A DNA stretch of 64,000 nt from assembly GCA_022432975.1 (NCBI GenBank), contig CM039508.1:15798609-15862608 (forward strand), written 5' to 3'. Under the pieces are notes generated by a model. It was not told the origin of the DNA. It did no database searches and saw only the letters and a list, made by a program, of their open reading frames with translations. Shown piece by piece: positions 23,800 to 34,287 of the stretch. Every line of letters starts with the position of its first letter. Positions within the stretch are counted from its first letter, which is position 1. The position numbers were made by a program, and so were the translations under genes. The stretch is from Begonia masoniana (Eukaryota; Streptophyta; Magnoliopsida; Cucurbitales; Begoniaceae).

Positions 23800-24987
23800 T
23801 GTAATATCCTAGATTTTTTCGAGTTAATTTAATTAATTTAAGTTAGGTTAGTTATTGAGTTAATTAAATTATTTTCAGGAGTTTCGGTGGAGGAGTTAGA
23901 TCGAGGGTGAGGTGAGAGCAAATTTATAGAAATTTAACGGTCGAAGAACGAGATTTAACGAATTTTAAAATGGCCGAAAATATGGTAGGGCAAAATGGTA
24001 ATTTTATGTTTTAAGATAAAATAATTATGTTTTCTCTTAAAACAACAGAATGGCTTTGATAAGCCATTATGTTGCTCGGGTATCGCAGAATGCCGAACAG
24101 GGGAGGGGGAGCACAGGTGACGATCAGCGGAGCAAATCACCGGCGATCTCGGCGTTCTCCCGATCAGACGGCGGTGACGAGCTGAGGGCTGACATTTCCA
24201 GCCTCCTTCGACCAAAAACTGACCGGTAAGCATAGGGCTTTGCCTTGTTTTGTGTTCGGTCTGTGCCGTGGATCGCCGAGCTGCTAGAGCTCTGATCACC
24301 GGTCGTTTTTGGCTGCCCTCAGCGTCAGATTGCCGAGCTCAACGCCGGCAAGGATTGCCAAGCAATGTACAGCTCTGATTGAGCTAAAAACCGAGGGCCA
24401 AGTTTGTGAACCTCGGGTTTCTTGGTGTGAAACTCTGATGTTTTTGTTAGGTTATGTTGATTGGATGTTAGATGGTCGATTGGTGAAGAAATTTGGTAGA
24501 ATCGGATTGAGGAGAGAATTTTGGACATTTTAAGGTAAAATCCGATTCTATTTTTGGGGGATTTGACCTAGCTATGATTATTTATTTTAAGTTCTTTTTT
24601 GGTATGTTAAACTAGGTTAATAGAGGAGTACGTAGCTGCGAGAATCGTTCAATTCCGTTAGCCAACGCGAAAGTTACGAGCGTCTGAAGTTTCAGGTCAG
24701 TTTTTACTTAACCTAAATTAGTGGCCCGTTTAGTTGGGTTTTAGTTGGGTTAGGATAGAAATAGTAGTTTGAGAGTAAATTGGTGAATGTAAGGTTGATT
24801 TTAATGAAGTTTGAATATTTGTCGTAGGTCGAAGCCGTATGTGGACAAGAACCGAGCATCCTCAGCGAGCTAGGACTCCAGGTAAGTAGTAGTGTGGGTG
24901 TAAATGTCTGAGAGTCGCCCAGAAGAGCCTACACCACAGTTGTTTGCATGTTGTGAGTCGTGAGTATGTTATGGGTCGTAGATACAG

Positions 24988-25890
24988 ATGTTGTGGGTAG
25001 GTTGTGAGTCTGGTAAGAGTGTGGGTCAGTTGTGGGTAGGTTGTGAGTCTGGTAAGAGTGTGGGTCAGTTGTGGGTAGGTTGTGAGTCTGGTAAGAGTGT
25101 GGGTCAGTTGTGGGTAGGTTGTGAGTCTGGTAAGAGTGTGGGTCAGTTGTGGGTAGGTTGTGAGTCTGGTAAGAGTGTGGGTCAGTTGTGGGTAGGTTGT
25201 GAGTCTGGTAAGAGTGTGGGTCAGTTGTGGGTAGGTTGTGAGTCTGGTAAGAGTGTGGGTCAGTTGTGGGTAGGTTGTGAGTCTGGTAAGAGTGTGGGTC
25301 AGTTGTGGGTAGGTTGTGAGTCTGGTAAGAGTGTGGGTCAGTTGTGGGTAGGTTGTGAGTCTGGTAAGAGTGTGGGTCAGTTGTGGGTAGGTTGTGAGTC
25401 TGGTAAGAGTGTGGGTCAGTTGTGGGTAGGTTGTGAGTCTGGTAAGAGTGTGGGTCAGTTGTGGGTAGGTTGTGAGTCTGGTAAGAGTGTGGTCTTTTTT
25501 GGTATGTTAACTATGGTAATAGAGGAGTAGTAGCTGCGAGAATCGTTCAATTCGTTAGCCAACGCGAAAGTTACGAGCGTCTGAAGTTTCAGGTCGTTTT
25601 TTACTTAACCTAAATTAGTGGCCGTTTAGTTGGGTTTTAGTTGGGTTAGGATAGAACTAGTAGTTTGAGAGTAAATTGGTGAATGTAAGGTTGATTTTAA
25701 TGAAGTTTGAATATTTGTCGTAGGTCGAGCCGTAGGTGGACAAGGAACCGAGCATCCTCAGCGAGCTAGGACTCCAGGTAAGTAGTAGTGTGGGTGTAAA
25801 TGTCTGAGAGTCGCCCAGAAGAGCCTACACCACAGTTGTTTGCATGTTGTGAGTCGTGAGATGTTATGGGTCGTAGGTTGTGAGTATCGT
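24988..25890 (+). repeat. Thirteen near-identical 39-bp units plus duplicated flank (B 3' LTR)
   Basis: Units reading GTGAGTCTGGTAAGAGTGTG repeat 13 times with essentially no variation to about 25490. Then 25491-25890 repeats the pre-array segment 24594-24985, but with several single-base deletions. The uniformity of the array and the deletion-rich copy are unlike the other B arrays and could mark an assembly problem. Confidence 0.9.
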
Positions 25891-26049
25891 GCAGGTTATG
25901 GGCTAGTTGTTTGTAGGCTATGAGTATTGTGCAGGTTGTGGGTCAGTTGTGGGTAGGTTGTGAGTCTGGTAAGAGTGTGGGTCAGTTGTGCGTAGGTGGT
26001 GAGTCAGTCGTGTGTAGGTGGTGAGTATGGTGAGGTTGTGGGTTAGTTG

Positions 26050-28169
26050 TGTAACACCCGGTTCTATCAAACCGATTCTTTTTTTTTTAAATTAATGGCA
26101 CACTTTATATGATATTAATAAAGGTAGGGTTAATGGATGTCTAGGCAAGGGCATAAGGGTAATCAAAAATTTGAAAGTGGATAACGTATTTAAGGAAAGG
26201 GGTTTTGGGTTTAATGCACTGTAGCTGCCACTATTTCCTATTTTCCCTCTCGGCCTTCAGCTCTCCAGCAGGAACCTCTGGGCGATTTCTTTCTTGCTCG
26301 ACTCTCTTTCAACTTAGGTACGTTTTCCTCATTCTCTTGCGTTTTAGCAGTTAGATAACTGAGGGAGTATAATGTGAGGATTTCAAGGATGCTGTAGATG
26401 AGAGTAGGTTCAGGTTTTTGGGGAAAAATGGAAATGTGCAAGCAGTAGAGTTCCAAACTGGTTTCCTTGTTCTTCTAGTTAATTTTTGGTAAAGTTTAGT
26501 GAAGGTTTGATTGATGTTCTGTTATGAACTTTGGTGAGCGAGCTTCTAAAGTAGCTTACAGCCGAGCGATTTCCAGGAGAGCCAGGTAAGTAGAGTATGC
26601 TTGTGCCTTCAGGCCTACATCACAAAACAGTAGGGTTGTGCATGCATGAATGTGTTTGTATGTCATGCATCATATTTTGAAAATTATGCGAAAATGAATT
26701 TACATGAAATGGCATGGTAAGGAATGAACAAACTGTAACAGTTGTTAAGGAAACTAATCCGCCCCTTAACCAAGAGAGAGGATGTATGACTTTGGGGGAA
26801 GTGATCCAAACCCCAATTTCACAGGGGGATCTGAACAGTTGTTAAGGGAACTAATCCGCCCCTTAATCAAGAGAGACGATGTATGACTTTGGGAGAAGTG
26901 ATCCAACTCCCAATTTCACACGGGGATCAGATCAGAACGAATGCATATGCAACTGAGATGAGAAAGTAGAAACTGCATGATTAGAAATTTATGTTTCAGC
27001 ATTCCATTTCATTATTGCTTTACTTACTTAGCATTAGGCTATTAGATGAGTTTTGTGATGTAGGTGAAGAGGCAACAGAAGGTGTGTTCTCTGAACATGT
27101 TGAGGATTAGGCTGTTGAGGGAGCACTTCAATGCCACGGATTGGTGATTCTGATGAGGCGGATTAACTGATGTCAGTAGATGTGAAGGTTTAGTGAACCA
27201 TGATTTATTTTAAGTTTTGTTGAGTTTACTAATAACAGAAGTGGCTTTAATGTTTTTGAATACGTTGGTGAGACTTTGCTGATAATGATACTATGTTGGA
27301 TTTATTAGTGGTGTTTACTAAATTTTGGAGTAATACACGGATTTAAATAGTTTGAACGATTTTTAGTAAAATGCTCAAATTCTTTTGGTAGTCGGAATTT
27401 TCTTTGTTAGAGTGAAAATGTTGCTATGCTGTTTTAGTTGAGTATTTTTGATCTATCGGTAGATGAAGTATATCTGCAGATGTAGGGTTGTTGTTCTGTT
27501 GTCTATCAGAAGATGTCTTCAGTAAAGTCATCGGATGATATCTTCAGTAGAAGCCATCGGAAGATATAAGTAGAAAACTTGTCGTTTTATAACCAGATGA
27601 TGTCGAGTATTTTATCCATCGGATGATGAAGGTAAAAGTATTTTGTCGTTTTATAACCGGATGATGTCGCGTATTTTATCTATCGGGAGATGTGAGTAAG
27701 TGTATTTGTCGTTTTGTAATCAGCAGAGGCTGGATGGATGATTCATTCGGCTGACGTCATCGGTAGATGCAAGTAGCAAAACTTGTCGTTTTGCAATCGG
27801 CAGAGGTTGGATGAACGATTCATCCGGCTGACGTCATCGGTGGAAACCTTCGGTTTTGTTTCTGCCCTTTTCGTTGACTTTGTTCAGCGGATGATGTGTT
27901 TGACTTTTATGAACTTTAAGTATTTCACGCATAAGCCTTCATCTCTTCCGGCCGAATTATTTTCTTAATATTTTTAACTTATTATTTGAACACTGTTTTA
28001 TAGTTTTGCTTAACTTTGCTTTGCTCAAAGATTTTCCGCTGCAAGTTTTTGTGTTTTTAGCAAACGTTCCAATTTGACTTCCGAGCGAAGTTTAAATTTG
28101 GTACAAAATTTCCTAGTTATGTTCGATTCTATGAGTAACGAACTGAGTTTAGAAACTTGGGGCGTTACA
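26050..28169 (+). mobile_element. Chromovirus 2 5' LTR
   Basis: This 2120-bp LTR runs from TGTAACACCCGGTTC to GGGGCGTTACA. The likely TATA box TATTTAAG is at 26187-26194, giving a U3 of about 150 bp. It contains the intron-like module (26586-27063), then a region with CATCGGATGAT and GGCTGACGTCATCGG words (27480-27850) like those in chromovirus 1 and C. Confidence 0.93.
26586..27063 (+). other. Intron-like module in the chromovirus 2 LTR
   Basis: The donor CAG|GTAAGT is at 26583-26591. Hairpin one is GCC-TTCA-GGC (26605-26614), running into CCTACA (26614-26619). Hairpin two is TAGC-ATTAG-GCTA near 27030-27042, and the acceptor ATGTAG|GTG ends at 27063. A doubled unit of about 97 bp (CAGTTGTTAAGG start, 26738-26930) lies between the hairpins. 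The 3' LTR repeats the module at 33358-33835. Confidence 0.55.
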
Positions 28170-28172
28170 GTA

Positions 28173-28184
28173 TGGTATCGGAGA
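28173..28184 (+). other. Primer-binding site of chromovirus 2, decayed
   Basis: TGGTATCGGAGA lies three bases after the LTR end. It differs at two positions from the initiator tRNA-Met complement TGGTATCAGAGC. Confidence 0.85.
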
Positions 28185-28323
28185 CATTCAGTTAAACCGT
28201 TCAAAAGATTACTCATCAGCGCCGCTCGTCGCATGGGAGTACTCTAACAACTATAAGTGTTCATGTTAACCTTAGTTATTTGATGTTTATGAGAGTAGTT
28301 AACCTTGAACAGGAGTATAGAAA

Positions 28324-29430
28324 ATGGCTAGACAACCAAGAAGACCAAGAGTACCAAGAGAGATGCCCAACTTGAGGACTGAAGAAGATCCTAGCGTGAT
28401 TAGGCAGTTGACAGAATTGGTGCGTCAGCAAACAGATCTAGTGCGTCAGTAGTCTGATCAGTTAGGAGTGCTGTTGAACCGAGAGGTACAAGGAAGTGCC
28501 AACTCGAGTTCTAGCAATGAACATTCTGGAGATAGATTCAGAAGGCTATGACCAACTATGTTTGACGGACAGTCATCTGATCCGGTTATTGCTGAAGGGT
28601 GGCTTAGAAAGATTGAGAGTATGTTTAGGTGCGCCAACATTGGAGAAGGAGACAAGGTCACGTTGGCAACGTTTCATTTGGCTGGTGATGCTCAACTCTG
28701 GTGGGAAACAATAAAGACCACCACTGATGTTTTGGCGATGCTTGGTCACAATTCAAGGACATTTTCTACGAGAAGTATTTCAACAGTACTGTCCAAACTG
28801 CAAAGAAGTTGGAATTTCTGAACTTGAAGCAGACAGGGTCTGTGGCCGAGTATAGTAGGCAGTTCGAGTCCCTGTCTAGGTTTGCTGGACATTTTGCTCA
28901 CAGGGACGAGGATAAGGTGTTCAAATTTGTGCATGGGCTGAAGCCGGAAATTTACCGAGGAGTTAAATTTTGTGGTATTAAAGGCTTGTCATTCAGTGAA
29001 GTTGTGTCTACTGCTCTGGAAGTGGAAGAAGCTGAAAGGAAGTGTGCTGGACCAAAAGAGGTCCCACAAAAGTTGGTCCAGCCACACCAACAAAGGGGAA
29101 TGAAGAGGCCTAGTGAAGGCCAGAGTAGCCAAGGATCAGGAGGGAAGGTACAGAATGTCAGGAAATTCCCCCAGTGTCCTAAGTGCTTGAAGTACCAACC
29201 GGGCGAGTGCAGATTGGGCTTTGGGAAGTGTTTCAACTGTGAGGAGGTTGGACACACGATCAAAGAGTGCCCGAAGCCTAGAATCACCAGATGCTACAAT
29301 TGTAACAAGGTCGGCCATATTAGCAGAGACTGCACAGCTCCTAAGAGTGGCCCTGTTATGGTTAAACTAAGGATATTCTCCATGATGGAGTCGGGCGATG
29401 ATGAACAGCCTGCTGTTGTGTCAGGTACTA
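28324..29430 (+). pseudogene. gag pseudogene of chromovirus 2
   Basis: ATG at 28324 starts MARQPRRPRVPRE. The gag core includes AEGWLRKIESMF, LAGDAQLWWETIK and FVHGLKPEIYRG. Two intact zinc knuckles follow, CFNCEEVGHTIKEC (about 29229) and CYNCNKVGHISRDC (about 29292), preceded by a partial CPKCLKYQPGEC. Breaks include stops near 28450 (TAG) and 28548 (TGA) and a frameshift near 28740. The stops fit C-to-T changes. The downstream part reads open into protease in one frame (28809-29975), as expected for a Gag-Pol fusion. Confidence 0.92.
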
Positions 29431-29972
29431 TACTGGTCAACTCTTTACCCGCTTTTACATTGATAGATTCTGGTGCAACACATTCATTCATAGCATCTGC
29501 ATTTGCTGATAAGTTAGATGTAAAGCTTACCCCTACTGAGCATGTGTTTAATGTCGCATTACCCTCGGGTGAACGCATGCACTCTAACCGAGTGATGCTT
29601 GATAGTGCTGTATTTGTAGGAAACATGAACCTACCTACTAACCTCATTATTATGGATATAATGGGATTTGATGTAATCCTAGGAATGGATTGGCTGTTTA
29701 AGCATTATGTCACAATCGACTGTAGGACTGGAGTACAACCCCCTGGTGGTTTGAAACATACTTTCCAAGCTCTAAAGAAGAGTAAGGAAATGTCTGTTAT
29801 GACCTCTATAAATTGTGGACCCTCACCATGCAGAGAGTACTTATGCTTCTTGGCCAGTGTTTTAGATACACAACTAGTAGGAAAAGTAACTCCCCAAAAT
29901 GTCTTAGTTGTCCAAGATTTCCCAGAAGTATTCCTAGATGACCTTCCTGGTTTGCCGCCAGATAGGGAAATT
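29431..29972 (+). pseudogene. Protease region of chromovirus 2
   Basis: DSGATHSFI (about 29466) is the aspartic protease active site and VILGMDWLFKHY (about 29672) the conserved downstream strand. This stretch is open and in frame with the end of gag. It stops at a TAA (29973-29975) just before the RT fingers, replacing a sense codon after PPDREI. Confidence 0.88.
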
Positions 29973-30680
29973 TAATTCGTTGTAGATATTTATCCCAGCG
30001 CTGAACCTATGTCTAAAAATCCATATAGATTAGCACCAACAGAACTTAGAGAATTAAAGAAGCAGTTAGAGGATCTGTTGGAGAAAAGGTTCATACGCCC
30101 TAGCTTTTCACTGTGGGGTGCACTTGTTCTCTTTGTCAAAAAGAAAAATGGATCGATGCGTATGTGCATTGATTATAGGGAATTGAATAAGTTAACTATC
30201 AAGAACAAGTATCTATTTCCGAGGATTGATGACCTATTTGACCAACTCCGTGGTGCACGAGTTTTCTCTAAGATTGATTTGAGGTCAGGTTACTACCAAC
30301 TAAAAGTCAAAACCGAAGATATTCCAAAGACTGCCTTTCGCACAAGGTATGGACATTATGAGTTTTTGGTTATGTCCTTTGGATTGACAAATGCACCGGC
30401 AGCCTTCATGGATCTTATGCATAGAGTGTTTCACGAGTATTTAGATAAGTTTGTCATAGTGTTTATCAATGATATTTTAATCTATTCCCGTTCCAAGGAT
30501 GAGCATGCTAGGCACCTGACCTTGGTGTTGGAAGTATTAAAACAGCACCATCTATACGCCAAGTTTTCTAAGTGTGAGTTTTGGTTAGACCAAGTTCACT
30601 TTTTAGGACATGTTATCTCTGGAGACAGAATATCTGTCGATCCAGCTAAGATTCAAGCAGTTAAGGAATGACCCCAACCA
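29973..30680 (+). pseudogene. Reverse transcriptase of chromovirus 2, active-site mutant
   Basis: The RT runs open from about 30009 to 30671 with [18 protein letters not shown] and [11 protein letters not shown]. The catalytic box reads FINDILIYS (about 30460) instead of F-I-D-D, so one metal-binding aspartate is Asn. A TGA at 30669-30671 replaces a Trp codon in the connection. It would be catalytically dead even without the stops. Confidence 0.92.
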
Positions 30681-31300
30681 AGGAATGCTACAGATATCAG
30701 GAGTTTTCTTGGACTAGCAGGATATTATAGAAAGTTCATTGAGAGATTTTCAAAGATTGCTACACCCCTTATTAAGTTAACAAGGAAAAATGTGAAGTAT
30801 ATATGGACTGACGAATGTAAGCATAGTTTTCAGACCTTGAAACAGAAACTGACCAATGCTCCAATTTTGACCCTTCCTGTTGATGATGGTAAATTCAGCA
30901 TTTACTGTGATGCATCCAACATTGGACTTGGCTGTGTCTTGATGCAAGAGGGGAAGGTAATAGTTTATGCCTCTAGGCAGTTGAAAACACATGAGAAGAA
31001 TTACCCTACTCATGACTTTGAATTAGCTGCAGTAGTATTCGCACTTAAGATTTGGAGGCACTACCTGTATGGACAAACTTGTGATATATTCTCGGACCAT
31101 AAAAGTCTGAAATATATCTTCACACAAAAGGAATTAAATATGAGGCAACGTCGTTGGTTGAAATTTGAAAAGGATTATGATTTTGAGATTAAATACCATC
31201 CCCGCAAAGCAAATGTTGTGGCAGATGCCTTGAGTAGAGTGACAACTTCAGCCTCAGCCTTGATTTTTGATGTACCATTACCCTTAGAGTCTGAATTCCA
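30681..31300 (+). pseudogene. RNase H domain of chromovirus 2
   Basis: This is open through [11 protein letters not shown] (about 30902), [17 protein letters not shown] and [15 protein letters not shown] to VVADALSR (about 31216). The acidic catalytic residues are in place, so this domain is the best preserved part of the element. It stops at 31395-31397 in the linker to integrase. Confidence 0.9.
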
Positions 31301-32590
31301 AAGGTTTAATCTAGAAGCAGTGCATAGTGTGTCAGCCATGCTTACTGCAATATCCTTAAGACCTACCATTCTTGAAAGAATAATGAAGCCCAGGTAAGTG
31401 ATGTAGAGTGCAACAAGTACAAGTTAAGCATGGATTATACGGACAAATCAGATTTTAACTATTCTACGGATGGAATCCTTAAGTTTAGAAATAGATGGTT
31501 TGTTCCTGCCATAAAAGAACTTCGAGATGAAATTCTTTCTGAAGCACATTCTTCTAGATTCTCTGTTCACCATGGAGTACAAAGATGTACAAAGATCTTA
31601 AACAGCATTATTGGTGGCCAAGTATGAAAAGGTGTGTGGCAGAGTATGTAGGATCATGTTTGTGTTGTTAGCAGATTAAAGTTGAGCATCAGAGACCCTC
31701 ATGAACATTACAACCTTTACCAGTTCCTGAATGGAAATGGGAACAAATAACAATGGACTTTTTTGTGGGATTGCCTAGAACAGCAAAGGGATATGATGCA
31801 ATTTGGGTAATAGTTGATCGATTAACTAAATCTGCCCACTTTCTGCCAATGAGGATGACATACTCGATGGATCAGCTTGCTGATTTGTATGTGCAAGAGA
31901 TTGTTAGGTTACATGGAGTTCCAGGTACCATAGTTTCAGACCGAGATTCTCGATTCACATCTAAGTTTTAGAAAAGTTTGCACAAGGCTATGGGAACACA
32001 GCTCAACTTTAGCACAACCTTTCACCCTCAAACAGATGGACAATCCGAGAGAACTATTCAGACCTTAGAAGATATGCTTCGTGCATGTGTTTTAGATTTT
32101 CAAGGATCTTGGAGTAAATATTTGTCATTGGTGGAGTTTTCCTATAATAACAGTTTTCAGGCAACAATAGGAATGACACCTTATGAGGCCTTGTATGGGC
32201 GAAAATTTAGATCACCTTTGTACTGTGATGAAGTTGGTGAAGCACAATTGCTTGGTCCTGACATTGTGCAACAAACTGTTGAGAAGGTTGCCCTCCTCCG
32301 CCAGCAAATTTTGACAGCCCAGAGCCGACAGAAGAGCTATGCTGATACAAGACGTAGAGAATTGGAGTTTGAGGTAGGCGATGAAGTCTTTCTTAAGGTA
32401 TCACCATTCAAGGGAGTTGTGAGATTTGGTAAGAGAGGCAAGTTGAACCCCAGATTTATTGGACCCTTTTCAATCTTAAAAAGGATCGGAAAGGCAGCTT
32501 ACGAGTTACAGCTACCCACCTCTATGGAAGGAATCCATAATGTGTTCCATGTGTCTATGTTGAGGAAGTGTGTACGAGATCCATCACAGA
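31301..32590 (+). pseudogene. Integrase of chromovirus 2
   Basis: The zinc-finger region is eroded by stops (around 31625-31715). The core begins MDFFVGLP at 31753, with [11 protein letters not shown] at about 31939. A TAG at 31969-31971 then replaces Trp. HPQTDGQSERTIQTLEDMLR carries the third acidic residue, and GPF (about 32461) marks the GPF/Y module. It ends near SMLRKCVRDPS. It would insert element DNA into chromatin, but the stops prevent a full product. Confidence 0.9.
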
Positions 32591-32796
32591 TTGTGGAACA
32601 GCAGAGTATTGAAGTTCATCCTACTCTTGCATATGAGGAGAAACCAGTAAGGATCTTAGACTATGCTGTGTAAGTGTTTCGCAACAAAGAGGTACCACTA
32701 GTGAAAGTCTTATGGCACAACCAGAATATAGAGGAGACAACTTGGGAACGCCAGCAAGACATGATGGACCAACATCCAGAATTATTCAGGTACTGA
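32591..32796 (+). pseudogene. Chromodomain tail of chromovirus 2
   Basis: After a TAA at 32671-32673 the frame continues through KEVPLVKVLWHNQNIEETTW and QDMMDQHPELF to TGA at 32794-32796. It is the direct counterpart of the chromovirus 1 tail. The last codons and following GAATTTTGAGGACAAAATTC match the 3' remnant in the interior of element B. Confidence 0.88.
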
Positions 32797-32818
32797 ATTT
32801 TGAGGACAAAATTCTTTT

Positions 32819-32831
32819 AAGGAGGGTAGAT
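32819..32831 (+). other. Polypurine tract of chromovirus 2
   Basis: AAGGAGGGTAGAT immediately precedes the 3' LTR start TGTAACACCC. Confidence 0.88.
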
Positions 32832-34287
32832 TGTAACACCCGGTTCTATCAAATCGATTCTTTTTTTTTTTAAATTAATGGCACACTTTATATGATAATA
32901 ATAAAGGTAAGGTTAGCAATGACATAAGGGTAATTGGAAATTTGAAAGTGGATAACGTATTTAAGGAAAGGGGTTTTGGGTTTAATGCACTGTAGCCGCC
33001 ACTATTTCCTATTTTCCCTCTCGGCCTTCAGCTCTCCAGCAGGAACCTCTAGGCAATTTCTTTCTTGCTCGACTCTCTTTCAACTTAGGTACGTTTTTCC
33101 TCATTCTCTTGCGTTTTAGCAGTTAGATAACTTAGGGAATACAATGTGAGGATTTCAAGGATGCTGTAGATGATAGTAGGTTTGGGTTTTTGGGGATAAA
33201 TGGAAATGTGCAAGCAGTAGAGTTCGAAACTGGTTTTCTTGTTCTCTTGGTTAATTTTTGGTAAAGTTTAGTGAAGGTTTGATTGATGTTCTGTTATGAA
33301 CTTAGGTGAGCGAGCTTCTAAAGTAGCTTACAGCCGAACGATTTCCAGGAGAGCCAGGTAAGTAGAGTATGCTTGTGCCTTCAGGCCTACATCACAAAAC
33401 AGTAGGGTTGTACATGCTTGAATGTATTTGTATGTCATGCATCATATTTTGAAAATTATGCGAAAATGAATTTACGTGGAATGACATGGTAAGGAATGAA
33501 CAGACTATAACAGTTGTTAAGGGAACTAATCTGCCCATTAACCAAGAGAGAGGATGTATGACTTTGGGAGAAGTGATCCAAACCCCAATTTCACAGGGGG
33601 ATCTTAACAGTTGTTAATGGAACTAATCATCCCCTTAATCAAGAGAGAGGATGTATGACTTTGGGAGAAGTGATCCAACTCCCAATTTCACAGGGGGATC
33701 AGATCAAAATGAATGCATATGCAACTGAGATGAGAAAGTAGAAACTGCATGATTAGGAATTTATGTTTCAGCATTCTATTTCATTATTGCTTTACTTACT
33801 TAGCATTAAGCTAATAGATGAGTTTTGTGATGTAGGTGAAGAGGTAACAGAAGATGTGTTCTCTGAACATATTGAGGATTAGGCTGTTGAGGGAGAACTT
33901 CAATGCCACGGATTGGTGATTCTGATAAGGCGGATTAACTGATGTCAGTAGATGTGAAGGTTTAGTGAACCATGATTTATTTTAAGTTTTGTTTAGTTTT
34001 CTAATAACAGAAGTGGTTTTAATGTTTTTGAATACGTTGGTGAGACTTTGCTGATAATGATACTCTGTTGGATTTATTAGTGGTGTTTACTAAATTTTGG
34101 AGTAATACACAGATTTAAATAGTTTGAACGATTTTTAGTAAAATGCTCAAATTCTTTTGGTAGTCGGAGTTTTCTTTGTTAGAGTGAAAATGTTGCTATG
34201 CTGTTTTAGTTGAGTATTTTGATCTATCGGTAGATGAAGTCTATCGGCAGATGTAGGGTTGTTGTTCTGTTGTCTATCGGAAGATGT
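32832..34287 (+). mobile_element. Chromovirus 2 3' LTR, truncated
   Basis: It matches 26050-27508 of the 5' LTR with substitutions and small indels from the first 140 bp onward, then joins the 39-bp array at GATGTCT/GGTGAGG. About 660 bp of the LTR end are lost. Confidence 0.92.

Larger units (their letters stand above)
26050..34287 (+). mobile_element. Chromovirus 2: Ty3/gypsy chromodomain retrotransposon, decayed
   Basis: This is inserted in the 39-bp array of B's 3' LTR. The 5' LTR is 26050-28169, then primer site, gag, protease, RT, RNase H, integrase, chromodomain (to 32796), polypurine tract and a truncated 3' LTR (32832-34287). Left flank AGTTG (26045-26049) has no right partner because the last roughly 660 bp of the 3' LTR are missing. 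The proteins resemble those of chromovirus 1 throughout, but the LTRs are different. Confidence 0.93.
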
